Positions 26,117 through 35,122 of a DNA stretch of 64,000 nt are shown one piece after another (the stretch's first letter is position 1; every line of letters starts with the position of its first letter). Source of the stretch: Peribacillus sp. FSL E2-0218. GTDB taxonomy: Bacteria > Bacillota > Bacilli > Bacillales > DSM-1321. The notes under the pieces were generated by a model that was given only the letters and a program-made list of their open reading frames with translations, did not search any database and had not been told where the DNA came from. Position numbers and translations under genes: made by a program. The stretch is from NCBI RefSeq assembly GCF_037992945.1, contig NZ_CP150304.1:3041501-3105500 (forward strand), in the 5' to 3' direction.

Positions 26117-26728
26117 GTGGCATTTCATTATCCCAACGGACGAAGATTTGTACCGCAGGCTATGGAAGAAAAGAAAAGCCCACTTAAAAAAATCAGTTAT
26201 AGCAACCGGGGAAAAACATTGGAAGACGATTTGAACGAAACCAACCAGTATTACTTGGCACACGGCATTGCCGTCATTCATAAAAAACCGACACCGATCC
26301 AAATCGTCGATGTCCACTACCCGAAGAGAAGCGCGGCAGTCATTAAGGAAGCCTACTTCAAACAAGCATCGACCACTGATTATAATGGAGTTTATAAAGG
26401 AAGGTACATTGATTTTGAGGCAAAGGAAACGAAAAACAGCAGTTCCTTCCCCCTCAAGAACTTTCATGACCATCAAATTGAACATATGAAAGACATCGTG
26501 CAGCATGACGGAATTGCCTTTGTGATCATCCGATTCTCCTCAATGGATGACATATACTTAATGAGTTCTGAACAGTTGAGTTTTTACTGGCAGCGAATGA
26601 AAGATGGCGGACGCAAATCCATTACTCTGAAAGAGGTTGAAAACAGTTCAAAGAAGATTACTCTTGGCTTTCAACCGAGAATTGACTATATTAAAGTAGT
26701 AGATTCGCTTATCACAGAAAATTTTTAG
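26117..26728 (+). CDS. recU: Holliday junction resolvase RecU
   Basis: A 203-residue resolvase, normal length for RecU. The active site reads TTDYNGVYKGRYIDFEAKET: Asp88, Glu101 and Lys103 are the expected metal and catalytic residues. It cuts four-way DNA junctions during recombination and chromosome segregation. The start is a GTG with AGGAGG seven bases upstream. It is followed by ponA after 28 bases, the conserved recU-ponA operon; the two are co-transcribed in B. subtilis. Confidence 0.96.
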   Translation: MAFHYPNGRRFVPQAMEEKKSPLKKISYSNRGKTLEDDLNETNQYYLAHGIAVIHKKPTPIQIVDVHYPKRSAAVIKEAYFKQASTTDYNGVYKGRYIDFEAKETKNSSSFPLKNFHDHQIEHMKDIVQHDGIAFVIIRFSSMDDIYLMSSEQLSFYWQRMKDGGRKSITLKEVENSSKKITLGFQPRIDYIKVVDSLITENF

Positions 26729-26756
26729 TTTTTTTTAGAAAGGCAGGTTAGCTGTA

Positions 26757-29477
26757 ATGGCTGAAAAATATAATACTAGGGAAGAGCGCCGAAAGCAGGG
26801 GCAGTCTCAAAAAAAGGGACCGAAAAAAGGCCCCCAGAAGTCAACCAACATGCTTAAGCGCGTTTTCCTTATACTCGTTACGATAGGGATTATCGGCTTG
26901 GTGACAGGAGGCGCGGCATTGGCTTATTTCATAAGCGATGCTCCAAAACTCGACGAAAAGTTATTGAAAGATCCCGTTACATCCAAAATACTTGATGAGA
27001 ATGGTAAATTACTAGCTGAAGTCGGTACTGAAAACCGGGACTTTGTCAATTATGAAGACATACCCGATCTAGTCGAACACGCCTTCCTGGCAACGGAAGA
27101 TTCCCGTTTTTACAAGCATCACGGGGTGGACTTCCTGAGATTGGGCAGTGCCGTAATAGCCAACGTCAAAAACGGATTCGGCTCTGAGGGTGCAAGTACA
27201 TTGACCCAGCAGGTCATCAAGCGTTCTTATTTAACGCCTGATAAGACCATAAAGAGGAAAGTCCAGGAAATGTGGCTATCCATCCAGCTTGAAAGGAAAT
27301 ACACAAAAGAAGAAATTTTCGAGATGTATGTGAATAAAATTTTCTTCGCTAACCGTGCAAATGGGATCCTAACCGCTTCCCGCACTTATTATGGCAAAGA
27401 TCTGGACGAATTGAAATTGAACGAAGCGGCGATGCTTGTCGGGTTACCGCAAAGCCCTAGCCGTTATGATCCATATAAATATCCGGAACGCGCGAAAGAA
27501 CGCCGTGATATCGTCCTTCACTTAATGAATAAGCACGGATACATCACCGAAAAGGAAATGAAGGATGCGCAAAGCGTCGATATTAAAGAAGGCTTGCAGG
27601 AAATCGATAAAAGCCAAATCGATACGACCGCTTACGATGCATTCATCGATTTAGTCATTGAAGAAGTCGGTGAGATGGGTGACTATAACGTCTTCACCGA
27701 TGGTTTGGAAATCCAAACGACGATCGATAAAGATGCCCAGGAATATGTATACAAAATGTTGAACAGTGATGAAATCATCAATTATCCAAGCAAAGATCTT
27801 CAAGCCGGGATCACCTTACTGGATACGCAATCCGGTGAGATCAAAGCAGTCGGCGGCGGCAGGAACACGACGGTCAAACGTGGCTGGAATTATGCAACGG
27901 ATGCCAAGCGTTCACCAGGTTCGACAATCAAGCCGATTTTGGATTACGGTCCGGCAGTTGAATATTTGAATTGGTCCACATACCAACCGATTAAAGATGA
28001 GGAATATTCATATAGCAATGGAACACCGCTAAAGAATGCGTCAGGACGCCATTATGGCACGGTAACGATTCGTGAAGCGCTGGCACGGTCATTAAATATC
28101 CCAGCCCTGAAAACACTTCAGGAAGTCGGATTGGACCGGGGCCGTGATTTTGCCGTTGAGCTTGGCATTCCCTTCGACAAGGAAATTACGGAATCCGCTG
28201 CACTTGGCGGCGGCAAGGACGTATCGACCCTTGAACTTGCCGGGGCTTACAGTTCATTCGGAAACAACGGGACCTATAATCAACCGCATAGTGTGAAAAA
28301 GATTGTTTTGCGTGACAAAACGACCATCAAAAACAAGACCGAATCGAAACCGGTCATGAAAGACTCCACTGCTTTCATCGTGACCGATATGCTGAAGAGC
28401 GTCTTGAATGAACCTTATGGAACAGGAAGGCTTGCGAATATACCTGGTCTGCCTGTAGCCGGAAAAACCGGCTCAACCAATTTCACGCCTGAACAGCGTG
28501 CAGCAAACAATATCCCCTCTTCCGGTGTAAAAGATAGCTGGATGGCGGGTTATACAACCAATTATACAGTCGCGGTTTGGGCTGGCTATGATAATGCTTC
28601 AGGTAAGAAATTGGAATACCTCGGCGATTCATCCCAGCGGATCCCTAAGGCGATCTTTAAGAATTTGATGGAACATATGGCACAGACCAAGGAAACGAAG
28701 GACTTTGATCAACCGGACAGCGTTGTGAAGGTTGGCGTCATAAAAGGTTCTAACCCAGCGGTAAAAGCCAATGCGTATACACCGAGCAGTAAAATCACTT
28801 ATGAGTATTACGTTAAAGGCCATGAGCCGACACAAGTGACGACAGAATATGAAAAAATCGACAAACCTAGCATCAGTGCTTCATACGATCAAGAAGGTAA
28901 TCAAATCAACCTATCATGGGCATATCCTAAAGGTGACGGAGATACTCAATTCGAGGTGAAGATGTCCGTTGATGGCGGTGCTCAGAGTGTGTTGAAGAAA
29001 TCGAAGGATACTAGTTTGACGATCCCGAATCCAACCCCAGGAAGTAAATATACCTTCTCTGTGGTAGCATTGGCGGATGGTCAGCAAAGTGACCCTGCCA
29101 GCACCTCCGTTGAAATTCCTGCAGAAGCGGAAGAACCGGAAGGTACGGATGAGGAGATTGAAGATCCTGCCGAAGGTGAAAATCCAGATCAAGAAACCCC
29201 TGCTGAAGGCGATGAAGATAAGCAGGATGAAGACAAAAACAACAATGGCGATACTGATAATGGAAACACCGATAATAACGGCGATGGCAACACTGATAAT
29301 AATGGAAATGGCAACAACCCGGATGATGGAAAAGGCAATACAGACGATGAAAATGTCGAGGATGGGAACACAGGCACCGACCCTGGTAAGGTGGAAGAAG
29401 AAAAACCTGGTGAAACGCCCGCCCCTGATCCTGATCCGGAAAAAGATAAAGACCAGGACACTGATAATAATGGTTAA
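26757..29477 (+). CDS. ponA: Class A penicillin-binding protein PBP1
   Basis: A 906-residue bifunctional murein synthase. A basic cytoplasmic tail (1-33) and one membrane span (about 34-58) precede the GT51 glycosyltransferase (Glu114 in EDSRFYKHHG, GASTLTQQ near 148) and the transpeptidase (Ser389-T-I-Lys392, Ser445-L-Asn447, Lys570-T-Gly). A fibronectin-III-like domain follows (about 700-795), then a tail of more than 100 residues made of Asp, Glu, Asn, Gly, Pro and Thr. It polymerises and cross-links cell-wall glycan; GpsB, also in the window, positions it in Bacillus. All catalytic motifs are intact. The low-complexity tail is a known but very variable feature. Confidence 0.96.
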   Translation: MAEKYNTREERRKQGQSQKKGPKKGPQKSTNMLKRVFLILVTIGIIGLVTGGAALAYFISDAPKLDEKLLKDPVTSKILDENGKLLAEVGTENRDFVNYEDIPDLVEHAFLATEDSRFYKHHGVDFLRLGSAVIANVKNGFGSEGASTLTQQVIKRSYLTPDKTIKRKVQEMWLSIQLERKYTKEEIFEMYVNKIFFANRANGILTASRTYYGKDLDELKLNEAAMLVGLPQSPSRYDPYKYPERAKERRDIVLHLMNKHGYITEKEMKDAQSVDIKEGLQEIDKSQIDTTAYDAFIDLVIEEVGEMGDYNVFTDGLEIQTTIDKDAQEYVYKMLNSDEIINYPSKDLQAGITLLDTQSGEIKAVGGGRNTTVKRGWNYATDAKRSPGSTIKPILDYGPAVEYLNWSTYQPIKDEEYSYSNGTPLKNASGRHYGTVTIREALARSLNIPALKTLQEVGLDRGRDFAVELGIPFDKEITESAALGGGKDVSTLELAGAYSSFGNNGTYNQPHSVKKIVLRDKTTIKNKTESKPVMKDSTAFIVTDMLKSVLNEPYGTGRLANIPGLPVAGKTGSTNFTPEQRAANNIPSSGVKDSWMAGYTTNYTVAVWAGYDNASGKKLEYLGDSSQRIPKAIFKNLMEHMAQTKETKDFDQPDSVVKVGVIKGSNPAVKANAYTPSSKITYEYYVKGHEPTQVTTEYEKIDKPSISASYDQEGNQINLSWAYPKGDGDTQFEVKMSVDGGAQSVLKKSKDTSLTIPNPTPGSKYTFSVVALADGQQSDPASTSVEIPAEAEEPEGTDEEIEDPAEGENPDQETPAEGDEDKQDEDKNNNGDTDNGNTDNNGDGNTDNNGNGNNPDDGKGNTDDENVEDGNTGTDPGKVEEEKPGETPAPDPDPEKDKDQDTDNNG

Positions 29478-29478
29478 C

Positions 29479-29519
29479 TAAAAAAACCGCCTAAGCTTTT
29501 GCTTAGGCGGTTTTTTAGT
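29479..29519. terminator. Terminator after ponA
   Basis: CCGCCTAAGC/GCTTAGGCGG with a 4-base loop, then six T on the plus strand; A-run on the other side makes it symmetrical and possibly bidirectional. Confidence 0.9.
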
Positions 29520-29759
29520 GTGTGGACAATGACGGTCTCCCTTCGCCCTTCATATCGGCACCCATGCAACCTTCTACGTACACAACCACTAAACTGTGGG
29601 CGATCGGAATTCCAGCTTCATGTTCACGCACAGTGGAATGGAATGCAAGGTGCAACCCACCTGCGGGAAATGCCTGTCTACATGAAACCCGCAAAGCTCA
29701 AAGGACCTCCCCGCTAAAAAAGAGCGCCTGCAGTGCATAAAAACAGTCAAAATACAAAA
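29520..29759. other. Unassigned stretch between ponA and ypoC terminators
   Basis: About 240 bases that lie between two convergent terminators, so no transcript from either side should need them. The GC content is visibly higher than other intergenic regions. Several overlapping open frames exist on both strands but none has a ribosome site. Confidence 0.5.
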
Positions 29760-29807
29760 CAAAAAAACTGCAGACAAATCTCCCTTATTTTCGGATTTGT
29801 CTGCAGT
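29760..29807 (-). terminator. Terminator after ypoC
   Basis: Thirteen-base perfect stem CTGCAGACAAATC/GATTTGTCTGCAG followed on the minus strand by seven T. Confidence 0.88.
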
Positions 29808-29825
29808 ATGAAACGTCTAATTCGC

Positions 29826-30365
29826 TTAGATATTTTTATTGACATGCGCTTGTTTTATCATGTATTTGACATATTGTTTTTCGAATTCTTGGAACAACTC
29901 GCTAAGCTGTCTATATGAAGGAAAGAAAGCCGGTCGAGAAAGGATGAAAGTAAGCCTTTCAGCGACATTTACCGGAATTGTATGGAAGGACTTCATTTGC
30001 TCCTGCCAGGAACTCAGCATCACTGGCCTTCCATGCAACCAGAAGACCCCCGTTAAAAATAAGCTGAGGCCCCGCTTCATGAGTCCTAGGGTTTGTCCGG
30101 CCTTCCGCTCTGAAAATAACAACCTGCATTCCGAATCAAGTTGCTCCCATTTTTCCAATACTTCCTTTACATGCACAGCCCCTTTTGTCCACGGAGAATA
30201 GGAAACCACCTCATTAAAATGAAGCACTTCATATGGAAAGTCCTGAAATGGAATTGACCCGCTCCATCCTGCATACTGTTCTTTATCAAAGGTGATTTCC
30301 TTTTCAGGGAAAAAGAAAGGATGATCCAATTCCTTGGGCACTTTTAACGATACGATCTGCGTCAC
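29826..30365 (-). CDS. ypoC: YpoC family protein
   Basis: A 179-residue soluble protein beginning (GTG) VTQIVSLKVPKELDHPFFFPE. It fits the uncharacterised YpoC family and sits directly downstream of nth as in B. subtilis. The GTG at 30365 overlaps the nth stop (ATGTGA), with AAAGAGG four bases upstream, so it is translationally coupled to nth; a longer in-frame start at 30407 inside nth is less likely. No catalytic motif is seen and the function is unknown. Confidence 0.82.
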   Translation of the reverse strand: MTQIVSLKVPKELDHPFFFPEKEITFDKEQYAGWSGSIPFQDFPYEVLHFNEVVSYSPWTKGAVHVKEVLEKWEQLDSECRLLFSERKAGQTLGLMKRGLSLFLTGVFWLHGRPVMLSSWQEQMKSFHTIPVNVAERLTFILSRPAFFPSYRQLSELFQEFEKQYVKYMIKQAHVNKNI

Positions 30366-31018
30366 ATGGCCTCTTTCCTTTTCATTCGTTTTTTTCCTTC
30401 GCGGCATAATTCAAGCAGCGGACAGGTTTCACATTGTGGTGATTGGGCCTTGCAATGATAGCGTCCAAAGAAAATCAGGCGGTGATGCGTAACGGCCCAT
30501 TCATCCATGGGAATCTTAGCCATCAACGTTTTTTCAACCTCCAAGACGTTATCCTTCCACCGGCAAATTCCCAAGCGCTTGGAAACACGCTCTACATGCG
30601 TATCTACAGCTATCGCCGGCACATCATAAGCAACGGAAACGACCACATTCGCGGTCTTTCTGCCAACGCCTGGTAACTTAACTAGCTCATCACGATCACG
30701 GGGTACCACCTTGCCGTATTCGTCGATCAGCATGCGCGACAGCTTTTGGATATTCTTAGCCTTGTTACGAAACAAACCGATCGAGCGGATGTCATTTTCC
30801 AGCTCTTCTATCGGAACGCTTATGTAATCCTCAGGCGTTTTATATTTTTGAAATAAATCCTTCGTGACTTTATTGACCAATACATCCGTACATTGAGCTG
30901 ACAGTGCAACAGCAATCACCAATTCAAATGGATTGGAATGATTCAGCTCACAATGGGCATCCGGAAACATTTCCCCCATTGTATCCAGACAAAATCGAAT
31001 TTGAGCTTTGTTCAACAT
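30362..31018 (-). CDS. nth: Endonuclease III
   Basis: A 218-residue DNA glycosylase and AP lyase. The helix-hairpin-helix LPGVGRKTA carries the catalytic Lys121; Asp139 is in AVDTHVERVS; the 4Fe-4S cluster is held by Cys189, Cys196, Cys199 and Cys205 (C-x6-C-x2-C-x5-C). It removes oxidised pyrimidines from DNA. GAAGGAG before the ATG supports the start. It lies in the dnaD-nth-ypoC unit, with 22 bases to dnaD upstream and an overlap with ypoC downstream. Confidence 0.97.
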   Translation of the reverse strand: MLNKAQIRFCLDTMGEMFPDAHCELNHSNPFELVIAVALSAQCTDVLVNKVTKDLFQKYKTPEDYISVPIEELENDIRSIGLFRNKAKNIQKLSRMLIDEYGKVVPRDRDELVKLPGVGRKTANVVVSVAYDVPAIAVDTHVERVSKRLGICRWKDNVLEVEKTLMAKIPMDEWAVTHHRLIFFGRYHCKAQSPQCETCPLLELCREGKKRMKRKEAM

Positions 31019-31040
31019 TTTCGTTCTCCTTCATTTTGCA

Positions 31041-31736
31041 TTACTGCTCGAGCCAATTATAAAAGGGCACATCTTTGATTGGTTGTGCAGCTTCTGTCTT
31101 ACGTTCCCGCTTTTGATGGGCCCTGAACTTTTGTCCTTGCTCCCTAGCCTGTGCCAAGGTTTTTATTCCATTCTTTTTCCACTCGAATAAAATCCGATCA
31201 ATGTAGCGGAAATTCAACTTTCCGGAAATGACTGATTCCCTCAGGGCTGATTTGATGATTTCAGGTTGGTGGTCATCCTCCATCCACATGGCCAATGTCT
31301 CACATTCAAAAGGAGATAAAGGACGGCCAAATTCCTGTTCAAAAATCGTATATAGGCTCTCCTCCGCTTTTTCCACTTCAGCAGACTCTGCCCGCTTCAA
31401 CGTTTTCAGGAAACAGTCCATCATTTTTTCATAAAGCGGCGCTAGCGAATATTTTTCCTGGCCGATTTCTTGATTCTCTTCAACCGCCATTTCCACGAAT
31501 CCCCTCTGAACCAACCGCTGAATCAAGTACAGACATTCCGTTTCCTGTAATGTCATCCGATCGGATATTTGGGACGGTGCAGGGAAATGGTTACCTTTAT
31601 CAATGAAGCTTTGCAATTGTATTAATAGGACCATTTCTTGTTCATTCAGTCCCATTGACTTATAGTTAGTCAGCAAAAAGGATGGAATCGTTATCGTTCC
31701 TTCCTTAAACCACGCATATAAATGTTCTTTATTCAT
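31041..31736 (-). CDS. dnaD: DNA replication initiation protein DnaD
   Basis: A 231-residue primosome protein. The N-terminal winged-helix domain (about 1-105) includes FKEGTITIPSFLLTNYKSMGL; the C-terminal DnaD/DnaB domain (about 125-195) includes FEQEFGRPLSPFECETLAMW and the ISGKLNFRYIDRILFEWKKNGI motif that binds DNA. It acts with DnaA and DnaB to load the replicative helicase at the origin. The ATG at 31736 follows GAGGTG; the earlier ATG at 31748 overlaps that site. Same order asnS-dnaD-nth as in B. subtilis. Confidence 0.95.
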   Translation of the reverse strand: MNKEHLYAWFKEGTITIPSFLLTNYKSMGLNEQEMVLLIQLQSFIDKGNHFPAPSQISDRMTLQETECLYLIQRLVQRGFVEMAVEENQEIGQEKYSLAPLYEKMMDCFLKTLKRAESAEVEKAEESLYTIFEQEFGRPLSPFECETLAMWMEDDHQPEIIKSALRESVISGKLNFRYIDRILFEWKKNGIKTLAQAREQGQKFRAHQKRERKTEAAQPIKDVPFYNWLEQ

Positions 31737-31802
31737 GTTTTTGGACACCTCATTTTAAGTATAACATGAATACGGCTCACCGAATAAGTTTATAATTTTA
31801 AC

Positions 31803-31840
31803 AAAAAACGGTTATCTGTCACAAATGACAAGATAACCGC
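31803..31840 (-). terminator. Terminator after asnS
   Basis: GCGGTTATCTTGTC / GACAGATAACCG with a one-base bulge, then TTTTTTGTT on the minus strand. It separates asnS from dnaD. Confidence 0.8.
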
Positions 31841-31852
31841 TTCTTCACAAAA

Positions 31853-33145
31853 TCAAGGATATAGTCGATTTAGTAGACGCGGGAATGGAATTGTCTCACG
31901 GACATGTTCCACGCCGCTTATCCAGGCAACGGTGCGTTCCAATCCCAAGCCGAAGCCTGAATGTGGTACGGAGCCGTATTTTCTTAATTCCATATACCAT
32001 TTGTATGCGTCTTCGCTCAAGCCATGCTCATTTATTCTCTGTTCAAGCAATTTTTGATCATGAATCCGCTCCGAGCCGCCGATTATTTCTCCATATCCTT
32101 CTGGGGCGATCAAATCTGCACAAAGAACGACTTCCTCCCTATCAGGGGCTGGCTGCATATAGAATGGTTTGATTTTGGTTGGATAATGCGTGATGAAAAC
32201 CGGCTTATCATAACTTTCAGCAATCGCCGTTTCATGCGGCGCTCCAAAATCATCACCCCATTGGATATCTTCAAATCCTTGTTCATGAAGGAATTTGATC
32301 GCATCATCATACGTGATCCTCGGGAAAGGAGCTTGTATTTGTTCAAGTTTAGCCGTGTCACGACCTAAGGTATTCAGTTCAAGCTGGCAATTTTTCAATA
32401 CCGACTGGACTATGGAAGATACGAACTGTTCCTGAACCTCAAGGTTTTCTTTAAATTCGATGAAGGCCATTTCTGGTTCAATCATCCAAAACTCGATTAA
32501 ATGACGTCTTGTCTTGGATTTTTCAGCGCGGAAAGTAGGTCCAAAGGAAAATACCTTTCCTAACGCCATGGCTGCCGCTTCCATATAAAGCTGACCGCTT
32601 TGTGAAAGATAGGCATCCTCATCAAAATATTTAGTCGCAAACAATTCACTCGTTCCCTCTGGTGCGCTTCCAGTCAAAATCGGCGGATCGACCTTGACGA
32701 ATCCTTCTTCATTGAAAAATTCATATGTAGCACGGATGATTTCATTGCGGATTTTCATCACAGCATGCTGGCGCTTTGAACGCAGCCACAGATGGCGGTT
32801 ATCCATTAAGAATTCAGGACCATGCGCTTTAGGCGTAATCGGGTAATCCAACGATTCATGGATGATTTCAATATCTTTCACTTGTAATTCGAAGCCGAAC
32901 GGCGAGCGTTCATCCTTTTGGATGACACCTGTTACGTACATGGATGTCTCTTGTGTAACCGATTTCGCACGGGCAAAAATCTCTTCACCCACGTCAGCCT
33001 TCACGACCACTCCTTGAATGAAACCGGAGCCATCACGTATTTGAAGGAACGCAATTTTCCCACTGGAACGCTTGCTGGCAAGCCAGCCTCCAATCGTCAC
33101 TTCTTGATCGACGAACTTGCTAGCATCTTTTATTGTAATTTTCAC
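31853..33145 (-). CDS. asnS: Asparaginyl-tRNA synthetase
   Basis: A 430-residue class IIb aminoacyl-tRNA synthetase. An N-terminal OB fold (about 1-110) binds the anticodon; motif 2 with FRAEKSKTRRHLIEF is near 210 and motif 3 GFGLGLERTVAWI near 400. It charges tRNA-Asn. The GTG at 33145 with GGAGGG seven bases upstream gives the same length as B. subtilis AsnS; an ATG 15 bases earlier lacks spacing. In B. subtilis it follows aspB and ypmB; here the hpa island lies between, and asnS has its own promoter. Confidence 0.96.
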   Translation of the reverse strand: MKITIKDASKFVDQEVTIGGWLASKRSSGKIAFLQIRDGSGFIQGVVVKADVGEEIFARAKSVTQETSMYVTGVIQKDERSPFGFELQVKDIEIIHESLDYPITPKAHGPEFLMDNRHLWLRSKRQHAVMKIRNEIIRATYEFFNEEGFVKVDPPILTGSAPEGTSELFATKYFDEDAYLSQSGQLYMEAAAMALGKVFSFGPTFRAEKSKTRRHLIEFWMIEPEMAFIEFKENLEVQEQFVSSIVQSVLKNCQLELNTLGRDTAKLEQIQAPFPRITYDDAIKFLHEQGFEDIQWGDDFGAPHETAIAESYDKPVFITHYPTKIKPFYMQPAPDREEVVLCADLIAPEGYGEIIGGSERIHDQKLLEQRINEHGLSEDAYKWYMELRKYGSVPHSGFGLGLERTVAWISGVEHVRETIPFPRLLNRLYP

Positions 33146-33195
33146 GGAATTTCCCTCCAAAAATAGCTTAACTTACTAAGGAATTTACTCTACTT

Positions 33196-33224
33196 ATTAT
33201 ACCCATAGCCCTCCTTACAAGCAA
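33196..33224 (-). promoter_or_regulatory. SigA-type promoter upstream of asnS
   Basis: On the minus strand TTGCTT (33219-33224), a 17-base spacer and TATAAT (33196-33201), about 50 bases before the asnS start. No T-box consensus was seen here. Confidence 0.7.
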
Positions 33225-33480
33225 ATAAATCACATGAATGAAAATCTCCCTCTCTCCATTAAATTTCAGAAAGCCGGCACGCGTATGGCTTGATAGATTA
33301 CGTGATTACGAATGCAAGGATTCCAGGGTGTAGCTGTGTTTCCCTATCATTGACTTTTTCACATCGATTCCAGTGAACGGCTAACCGTTTCAACAGCCTA
33401 TATTCAGGGGCATTTTCATTTCTTATTTTACTTTTATTTCATAATTATCCTTAATCATCTAAAAATGTTGAACTTAAACA
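33225..33480. other. Junction between asnS promoter and hpa island
   Basis: About 255 bases with no gene. It is the left border of the accessory catabolic region. No direct repeat, tRNA fragment or integrase remnant was found. Confidence 0.45.
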
Positions 33481-33483
33481 ATA

Positions 33484-33510
33484 AATCATATACGATATCC
33501 TATATGATTA
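33484..33510. promoter_or_regulatory. Candidate GntR operator upstream of hpaG1
   Basis: AATCATATACGAT (33484-33496) followed by TATATGATTA (33501-33510), the second being an inverted partial copy. The first half is the same as the site at 41498-41511 upstream of the gntR gene. It lies 25-50 bases before the hpaG1 start. Confidence 0.65.
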
Positions 33511-33534
33511 TAAAATTTCCAAGGGGTGAGTGCC

Positions 33535-34320
33535 GTGATTAAAGCAAAGGTGAAGCTTAAGGATTCAGAGTTTTCGGAAGAAGTGGAGATTTCAGATCAT
33601 CATATGGTAAGGAACGGAAAAAGCTCGGAGTTATCTCAAGTGAATCTGGATATTCCGGTTACAGGAACGTTGTATGGGACCCTATTAAACTACAAAGGTT
33701 CATTGGAGGCGCTGATGGAACAGGTCCACCATCCTCCTTATAATGAACCGCCTAAAGGGCCAGTTCTTTATATTAAACCTAGAAACACGTTTTCTGCTTT
33801 TGCAAAACCCGTTCCCCTCCCAACTGGGGAACCTGAATTGGAAATCGGTGCATCACTTGGAATTGTAATCGGCAAGACAGCCACAAGAGTCAAGAAAGCG
33901 CAGGCAATGGATTATATAGAGGGTTTTACGATCGTCAATGATATTAGCATCCCTCACGAAAGCGTTTACCGTCCTGCGATCCGATATAAAGCCCGTGATG
34001 GTTTTTGCCCGATCGCCCCTTGGGTCGTATCCAAAGATTCGATATCAAATCCCGATCGTTTAGGGATCCGTGTGTATATTAACGGAGAGCTAAGGCAAGA
34101 AAATACAACGTCCAATCTAATACGCCCCATTTCCCGGCTCATTGAAGATGTAACAGACTTCATGACCTTGAATGCCGGGGACGTCCTTTTAGTCGGAGTT
34201 CCGGAGAATGCCCCTCTCGCGAAAGCGAACGATCATGTAAGAATCGAAATAGACGAAATTGGTTATTTGGAAAATCCGATTGTAACCGAAGAGAAACTGG
34301 CGATGGAGGGGATTTCATGA
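33535..34320 (+). CDS. hpaG1: HpaG N-terminal-half homologue (OPET decarboxylase component)
   Basis: A 261-residue protein of the fumarylacetoacetate hydrolase fold. It aligns by eye with the N-terminal half of E. coli HpaG: LYIKPRNTF, GKTATRVKKAQAMDYIEGF, and YRPAIRYKARDGFCPI all have close matches. The Glu-x-Glu metal pair of the active FAH domain is replaced by Gly-Ala-Ser at IGASLGIVIG, as in the N-terminal half of E. coli HpaG. With HpaG2 it should carry out decarboxylation and isomerisation of the ring-cleavage product. The GTG at 33535 follows AAGGGGTG. Its stop overlaps the hpaG2 start by four bases, so both are made together. Confidence 0.85.
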   Translation: MIKAKVKLKDSEFSEEVEISDHHMVRNGKSSELSQVNLDIPVTGTLYGTLLNYKGSLEALMEQVHHPPYNEPPKGPVLYIKPRNTFSAFAKPVPLPTGEPELEIGASLGIVIGKTATRVKKAQAMDYIEGFTIVNDISIPHESVYRPAIRYKARDGFCPIAPWVVSKDSISNPDRLGIRVYINGELRQENTTSNLIRPISRLIEDVTDFMTLNAGDVLLVGVPENAPLAKANDHVRIEIDEIGYLENPIVTEEKLAMEGIS

Positions 34321-35105
34321 AGAAAGCGCGTGTAGCTTATGCCGGTGCCATCCATCAGGCATGCGAATCTAATGGACGGCTAAAATTAACAGATGGCCGG
34401 ATCGTTGATGAGCAAGATGTTGTCTGGCTTCCCCCGTTGGAGCCCCGTACTGTGTTCGCACTAGGCTTGAATTATGCAGATCATGCAAAGGAACTTGCGT
34501 TTAAAGCCCCTGAAGAACCCCTGGCTTTCTTAAAAGGACCCAATACCTTCATCGGCCATCGCGGACAGACAAGACGGCCCCTAGATGCCGCATATATGCA
34601 TTATGAATGCGAACTGGCTGTCGTCATCGGAAAAACGGCGAAGGCCGTGAAAAAGGAAGAAGCGTTTGAATACGTATGTGGTTATACCATTGCCAATGAT
34701 TACGCAATTAGAGATTACCTCGAGAACTACTACCGTCCCAACTTAAAGGTTAAGAACCGTGATACTTGCACGCCGATTGGCCCGTGGCTCGTCGATGCCA
34801 GAGATATTCCTGACCCGATGAACCTTACCATTAAGACATACATCAACGGGAAATTGACCCAGGAAGGCAATACAAACGATATGATATTCGGCATTGCCGA
34901 GTTAATTGAATACTTCAGCAGTTTCATGACATTGAGTCCAGGTGATGTGATATTGACAGGAACACCCGAAGGTTTGGCGAATACCGCTGTAGGCGACGAA
35001 ATCACGACGGAAATTGAAGGAATCGGAAAGCTCGTCAGCACGATCGTCAGTGACGATATCTTTACGAAAGGACAGGAACCGTCACACATAAAAATCAATA
35101 ATTGA
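34317..35105 (+). CDS. hpaG2: HpaG C-terminal-half homologue (HHDD isomerase / decarboxylase)
   Basis: A 262-residue FAH-fold enzyme matching the C-terminal half of E. coli HpaG: ALGLNYADHAKEL, the metal-binding HYECELAVVIGK (Glu-x-Glu), CNDYAIRDYLENYYRPNL-like segment, and FMTLSPGDVILTGTPEG. A divalent metal is expected. It decarboxylates OPET and isomerises the product to the 2-hydroxyhepta-2,4-diene-dioate in 4-hydroxyphenylacetate breakdown. In E. coli both halves are one chain; here they are separate genes with an ATGA overlap. hpaF follows within 20 bases. Confidence 0.9.
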   Translation: MKKARVAYAGAIHQACESNGRLKLTDGRIVDEQDVVWLPPLEPRTVFALGLNYADHAKELAFKAPEEPLAFLKGPNTFIGHRGQTRRPLDAAYMHYECELAVVIGKTAKAVKKEEAFEYVCGYTIANDYAIRDYLENYYRPNLKVKNRDTCTPIGPWLVDARDIPDPMNLTIKTYINGKLTQEGNTNDMIFGIAELIEYFSSFMTLSPGDVILTGTPEGLANTAVGDEITTEIEGIGKLVSTIVSDDIFTKGQEPSHIKINN

Positions 35106-35122
35106 TGGAAAGGATCAATCAT

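Noticed and set aside
29077..29481. 134-codon frame rich in Met, Ile, Lys and Thr at the end of ponA
   Set aside because: An out-of-frame reading of the low-complexity Asp/Asn tail of PBP1.
33161..33480. Search for a T-box leader before asnS
   Set aside because: No T-box consensus or matching terminator is present; a simple SigA promoter lies about 50 bases before the gene.
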